Assembly (NCBI RefSeq): GCF_023101685.1
Contig: NZ_CP082164.1
Span: forward strand, 7,874,001 to 7,938,000
Length of the DNA: 64,000 nucleotides
Source: Bradyrhizobium sp. 186
GTDB taxonomy: Bacteria; Pseudomonadota; Alphaproteobacteria; Rhizobiales; Xanthobacteraceae
Reading direction: 5' to 3'
The notes beneath the pieces were generated by a model, which worked only from the letters and a program-made list of their open reading frames with translations, searched no databases and had not been told where the DNA came from. Each line of letters begins with the position of its first letter. Position 1 is the first letter of the stretch. Shown piece by piece: positions 60,501 to 64,000 of this stretch. Position numbers and translations under genes: made by a program.

Positions 60501-61391
60501 TCAGGACGATCCGACCTCGATCCGGTAAGACAATTGCTCTTCCGCACCGGGCGCGATGTGCATCAGGCCCGGCTTGTCGCTGAACTCGCCATCGAAGCCG
60601 GCGGGGCTTGCATAACCACGCCAGGGCTCGATGCAGAGGAACGGCGCGCCCGACGGCTTTGACCAGATACCGAGTTCGCGAAAGCCGCGCCATGACATTT
60701 TGAGCCAAGGCCCGGTGGGTGCGCTGTGCCCGGCCGCGTACCGAACCGAGCTGCTGTTGATGCGGTCGAAGATGATGGCGTCATCGGTGAACAGGGACTC
60801 GGACAAGGGCAGCACCGTGCCCCTGACCGGACTCTGCTCCGTTGCCGCGCGCAGCAACCCGCCGTCGAGACGGCGAACGGGAAATGACTCCGCATTCGCG
60901 AAGGTCAGCGCGTAGCTTTCCTTCGGCAGTTCCGGCTGGAGCGGCCAGTTGAAGGCAGGGTGACCGCCGAGCGACGCCGGCAAGGTCTCCCCGCCGGTGT
61001 TGGCGATCGTGAGCGCCAGGTCGAGACCGGCGTCATCGAGCGTATAGGTTGCGGTCACCCGGAACGTGAACGGATAGAGCGCGCGCGTCGCCTCACTCTC
61101 GCCTAGCATCAGCGCGCAGCGGCTTTCGCCGCGCTCCGCCCACACAAAGCGGTTGTCGCGCGCAAAGCCGTGCTGGGTCAGCCGGTACGTCTTGCCGCGG
61201 TGCCGCAGCTCGTCGTTGGCGAGGCGCCCCACGATCGGAAACAACAGCGGCGCATGGCGTGGCCAGGCCGGCCCCGTCTGCCAGATGAATTCGAGGCCGG
61301 CATCATGCTTGAGCGAGCACAGCTCGGCGCCTTGCGCCTTGATGGTCGCGGTGAGGCGGCCGCTGCGGATCGTGTGCGTGTCGTCGGTCAT
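60501..61391 (-). CDS. Aldose 1-epimerase-like protein
   Basis: 296 residues. The galactose mutarotase fold has GAELCSLKHDAGLEFIWQ, RHAPLLFPIVGRL, HGFARDNRFVW with the catalytic His, NTGGETLPASLGGHPAFNWP and the glutamate region in FLCIEPWRG. This layout is closest to the YeaD/LacX group of hexose-phosphate or hexose mutarotases. ATG 61389-61391 has GGGGATGG; ATGs 4 and 17 codons earlier exist. Confidence 0.88.
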   Translation of the reverse strand: MTDDTHTIRSGRLTATIKAQGAELCSLKHDAGLEFIWQTGPAWPRHAPLLFPIVGRLANDELRHRGKTYRLTQHGFARDNRFVWAERGESRCALMLGESEATRALYPFTFRVTATYTLDDAGLDLALTIANTGGETLPASLGGHPAFNWPLQPELPKESYALTFANAESFPVRRLDGGLLRAATEQSPVRGTVLPLSESLFTDDAIIFDRINSSSVRYAAGHSAPTGPWLKMSWRGFRELGIWSKPSGAPFLCIEPWRGYASPAGFDGEFSDKPGLMHIAPGAEEQLSYRIEVGSS

Positions 61392-61507
61392 GACCATCCC
61401 CATGGCGGCAGCAGCAGCCCTGTTTGAGCGGACCATAGCGCACATTGAAGAATGCTGCGCTCGCCTCGGGACAGGGCGAGCGCGAAGTTGCGGAGCTCAG
61501 CCTACCC

Positions 61508-62821
61508 TTAGGCCTGAGACGACCGCCCGATGCTCTCATAGACGAAACCGGCGGCGGCCATCTCTTCGGGGCGATAGATGTTACGGAGGTCGACGATGAT
61601 CGGCTGCGCCATCTCCGCTTTCAAGCGGTCGAGATCGAGTGCACGAAACTGCACCCATTCGGTAACGATGACCAGCGCATCGGCGCCTTGCGCGCAGGAA
61701 TAAGCATCCTCGCAATAGGTGATGCTGGGCAGCTCCTGCTTGGCCTGCTCCATGCCGACGGGATCGAAGGCTCGTACCTTGGCGCCCATGTCAAGCCGGC
61801 CGGTGACGAGCGGGATCGACGGCGCATCGCGCATGTCGTCGGTGTCGGGCTTGAAGGTGAGGCCGAGCACCGCGATAGTCTTGCCGCGCAGCGAGCCGCC
61901 CAGCGCCCGACTCACTTTCCGCGCCATCGCGCGCTTGCGGTTCTCGTTGACGGCCAGCACGGATTCGACGATGCGCAGGCTGACATCATAGTCCTGCGCG
62001 ATCTTGATCAGCGCCTTGGTGTCCTTCGGGAAGCACGAGCCGCCGAAGCCCGGGCGGCATGCAGGAATTTTGTGCCGATGCGGTTGTCCAGGCCAATGCC
62101 GCGCGCGACCTCCTGGACGTTGGCGCCGACTTTCTCGGCAAGGTCGGCGATCTCATTGATGAAGGTGATCTTGGTGGCGAGGAATGCGTTCGCGGCGTAT
62201 TTGATCATCTCGGCGGTGCGACGCTCCGTGAACATCAGTGGCGCCTGGTTCAGCGACAGCGGCCGATAGACGTCGCCCATCACCTTGCGGCCGCGCTCGT
62301 CGGAGGTGCCGACCACGACACGATCGGGATATTTGAAGTCGCGGATCGCGGCGCCCTCGCGCAGGAATTCGGGATTGGAGGCGACCACGACGTCGGCCTT
62401 GGGATTGGTCTCGCGAATGATGCGCTCAACCTCGTCGCCGGTGCCGACCGGAACGGTCGATTTCGTCACCACGACAGTGAAGCCGGACAGCGATTGCGCG
62501 ATCTCGCGCGCGGCGGCGTAGACGTAGGAAAAGATCGGTGTGACCGTCGCCGCGACGCGACGGCGTACCGACCGCGATGAAGACGGCGTCGGCGTCCGCC
62601 ACCGGCTTCGACAGATCCGTGGTGAAGTCCAGCCGCTTGGCCTTGACGTTGGTCGCGACAAGCTCGTCGAGCCCCGGCTCGTAGATCGGGATCTCGCCGC
62701 GATGGAGTGCCGCGATCTTCTTCTCGTCCTTGTCGACGCAGGTGACGTCGTGACCGAAATCCGCAAAGCAGGCTCCGGACACCAGTCCCACATAGCCCGT
62801 GCCGATCATTGCGATTCGCAT
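61508..62821 (-). pseudogene. UDP-glucose 6-dehydrogenase with two frameshifts
   Basis: The whole span encodes about 437 residues of a UDP-glucose/GDP-mannose dehydrogenase, but in three pieces. From ATG 62821 the frame reads [20 protein letters not shown] to [13 protein letters not shown], then leaves the family. At 62529-62532 an extra T (T4 on the minus strand) shifts to a second frame that continues [14 protein letters not shown] to IGTKFLHA. Near 62051-62057 one G is missing (GCCGCCCGGGC against the expected GCCGGCCCGGGC). The third frame has GFGGSCFPKDT with the catalytic Cys and runs to 61508. As written, translation stops at 62426. Real gene decay or two base-call errors. Confidence 0.85.
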
Positions 62822-62966
62822 GAAAAACTCTTTCCGTTGACGACGGATGTCCCGCTGAACATCCTAGACCATTTCTCTATCCGGCCGCACGCCCAACATT
62901 AGGGCAGGTTGCTGCGCGGGCCGAATGAACCTTCACCGCGCGTTCCAGATACGGCTCGAAAGCCTT

Positions 62967-64000
62967 TCAGGAGCGCTGATAGTCGTCTTCAATCCGGATG
63001 ATGTCGTCTTCCCCGAGATAGCTGCCGGTCTGGACCTCGATCAGCTCCAGCATGATCTTGCCGGGGTTCTCCATCCGGTGCACCGCGCCCATCGGGATGT
63101 AGATCGACTCGTTCTCGTGCACCGTCTTCACGGTCTCGTTGACGGTGACCCGGGCAGCGCCGCGGACCACGATCCAGTGCTCGGCCCGATGATGGTGCTT
63201 CTGGAGCGACAGTCGCCCGCCGGGCTTGACCACGATGCGCTTGACCTGATGACGCTCGCCATTGTCGACCGATTGGTAACTGCCCCAGGGCCGATGCACC
63301 TTGAGATGCTCCTCGGTGACTTTCGGGGCAACCGCCTTGAGCTTGGTTACGAGGCGCTTCAGGCCGTTGGCATCCTTCTGGCGCGAGACCAGCACCGCAT
63401 CGGCGGTCGCGACCACGACGAGATCGTCGACGCCTTCGAGCGCGACCAGCGCGGAATCGGTGGTGACGTTGCAGTTGCGCGAATCTTCGAACACCGCGGC
63501 GCCGTGTGCGGCGTTGCCTTGCGCGTCCTTCTCCGACAGCTCCCACACTGCAAGCCAGGAGCCGACATCGGACCAGCCGCAAGCCACCGGCACCACCGCG
63601 GCGCGCGATGTCTTCTCCATCACCGCATAGTCGATCGAAATCGCCTTGGCCGAGCCGAACGCCTGCGGCTCCAGCGTCACGAAGCCGAGATCGCGGCCGG
63701 CATTGGCGACCGCATCGGAGATCGCCTCCACGCTCGCAGCGTCGACCCTGCGGTATTCGTCGAGCAGCAATGCGGCCGGGAACATGAAGTTGCCGCTGTT
63801 CCAGAGATAGCCGGAGTTGACGTAGTCGGCAGCCTTCACGGCGTCAGGCTTCTCGACGAAGCGCGCGACCGCATGCACCTCGCCGGTGATCACCTCGCCC
63901 GGGCTGATATAGCCGTATTCGGTTGCCGGCCGCTCCGGCTTGACGCCGAAGGTGACGATGCGCCCGGCACTCGCGGCCGTGAGGCCTTCGCGGCAGGCGG
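62967..64000 (-). CDS. Mannose-1-phosphate guanylyltransferase/mannose-6-phosphate isomerase (N-terminus beyond window)
   Basis: The frame is open to the right edge (about 344 residues seen). The nucleotidyltransferase part has ARFVEKPDAVKAADYVNSGY, LWNSGNFMFPA and KAISIDYAVMEKT. The C-terminal type II isomerase (cupin) has WGSYQSVDNGERHQVKRIVV, the metal site LSLQKHHHRAEHW and a tail ending VQTGSYLGEDDIIR. It makes GDP-mannose for polysaccharides and could supply the mannose donor of the GT39 protein. The start of the gene and its catalytic loop lie outside the window. Confidence 0.92.
   Translation of the reverse strand, partial: ACREGLTAASAGRIVTFGVKPERPATEYGYISPGEVITGEVHAVARFVEKPDAVKAADYVNSGYLWNSGNFMFPAALLLDEYRRVDAASVEAISDAVANAGRDLGFVTLEPQAFGSAKAISIDYAVMEKTSRAAVVPVACGWSDVGSWLAVWELSEKDAQGNAAHGAAVFEDSRNCNVTTDSALVALEGVDDLVVVATADAVLVSRQKDANGLKRLVTKLKAVAPKVTEEHLKVHRPWGSYQSVDNGERHQVKRIVVKPGGRLSLQKHHHRAEHWIVVRGAARVTVNETVKTVHENESIYIPMGAVHRMENPGKIMLELIEVQTGSYLGEDDIIRIEDDYQRS

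Noticed and set aside
61508..62821. Programmed frameshifting in the UDP-glucose dehydrogenase
   Set aside because: No slippery heptamer or downstream structure is visible, and two shifts in opposite directions in one gene would be needed.

Overview
The window reads as chromosomal DNA of an alphaproteobacterium, most likely Bradyrhizobium or a close relative in Nitrobacteraceae. The reasons are the high GC content, the protein sequences (FixL-like PAS domains, a PaoABC-type oxidoreductase, the FadE/thiolase/FadB set), many short palindromic intergenic repeats, and at least three promoters matching the alphaproteobacterial general stress (EcfG) consensus GGAAC-N16-CGTT. No rRNA, tRNA, CRISPR array or prophage was seen. 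This assignment is an inference from sequence style, not from a marker gene.

Layout. 1-2.4 kb: a DeoR-type regulator (cut by the window edge) behind a HAD phosphatase, a secreted SnoaL-like protein, and a small stress-type gene. 2.4-8.7 kb: a beta-oxidation operon (FadE, thiolase, FadB-like) followed by a YciA-type thioesterase. 8.9-14.8 kb: a flavin reductase, then an RND efflux operon (adaptor, pump, TetR). 14.9-19.6 kb: a MazE/MazF-like toxin-antitoxin pair with a palindromic operator, an ACS-family transporter, a broken DUF2809 gene ending inside a 250-bp MITE-like element, a YcaQ-type glycosylase, and a methionine-rich secreted protein. 20-26 kb: an OmpA protein, a hybrid histidine kinase with two FixL-like PAS domains, a GT39 mannosyltransferase, and a divergent FecR/beta-barrel pair. 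26-35 kb: PhnB-like and cupin proteins, a tiny stress-type transcription unit, an FKBP isomerase, the periplasmic aldehyde oxidoreductase PaoABC, a gamma-glutamyltransferase, TrhO and SlyX. 35-41.5 kb: a diguanylate cyclase, a small stress-type protein, HemE and HemC facing each other, and a GMC oxidoreductase.

41.5-51 kb is the most accessory-looking part: an IS110-family transposase, a YtcJ-like amidohydrolase divergent from a CadC-like regulator, a TetR/SnoaL pair with a well-defined operator, and a GGDEF-EAL protein, separated by repeats. 51-54 kb holds a Rieske oxygenase-GntR-reductase operon (VanA/VanB type). From 54 kb to the end the theme is sugars and envelope: phosphoglucomutase, a secreted hydrolase, a lytic transglycosylase, an OmpR-type regulator, an acyltransferase, an aldose epimerase, a UDP-glucose dehydrogenase with two frameshifts, and a GDP-mannose pyrophosphorylase/isomerase cut by the window edge.

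Main points for follow-up: three small genes sharing the stress promoter, one of them a self-contained ~140-nt unit with a 24-residue reading frame and a terminator; a tandem FixL-like PAS kinase; a mannosyltransferase divergent from a secreted beta-barrel with a Pro/Ser/Thr-rich stalk; structured flanks around the IS110 transposase that could encode its bridge RNA; and two genes broken by single-base changes.
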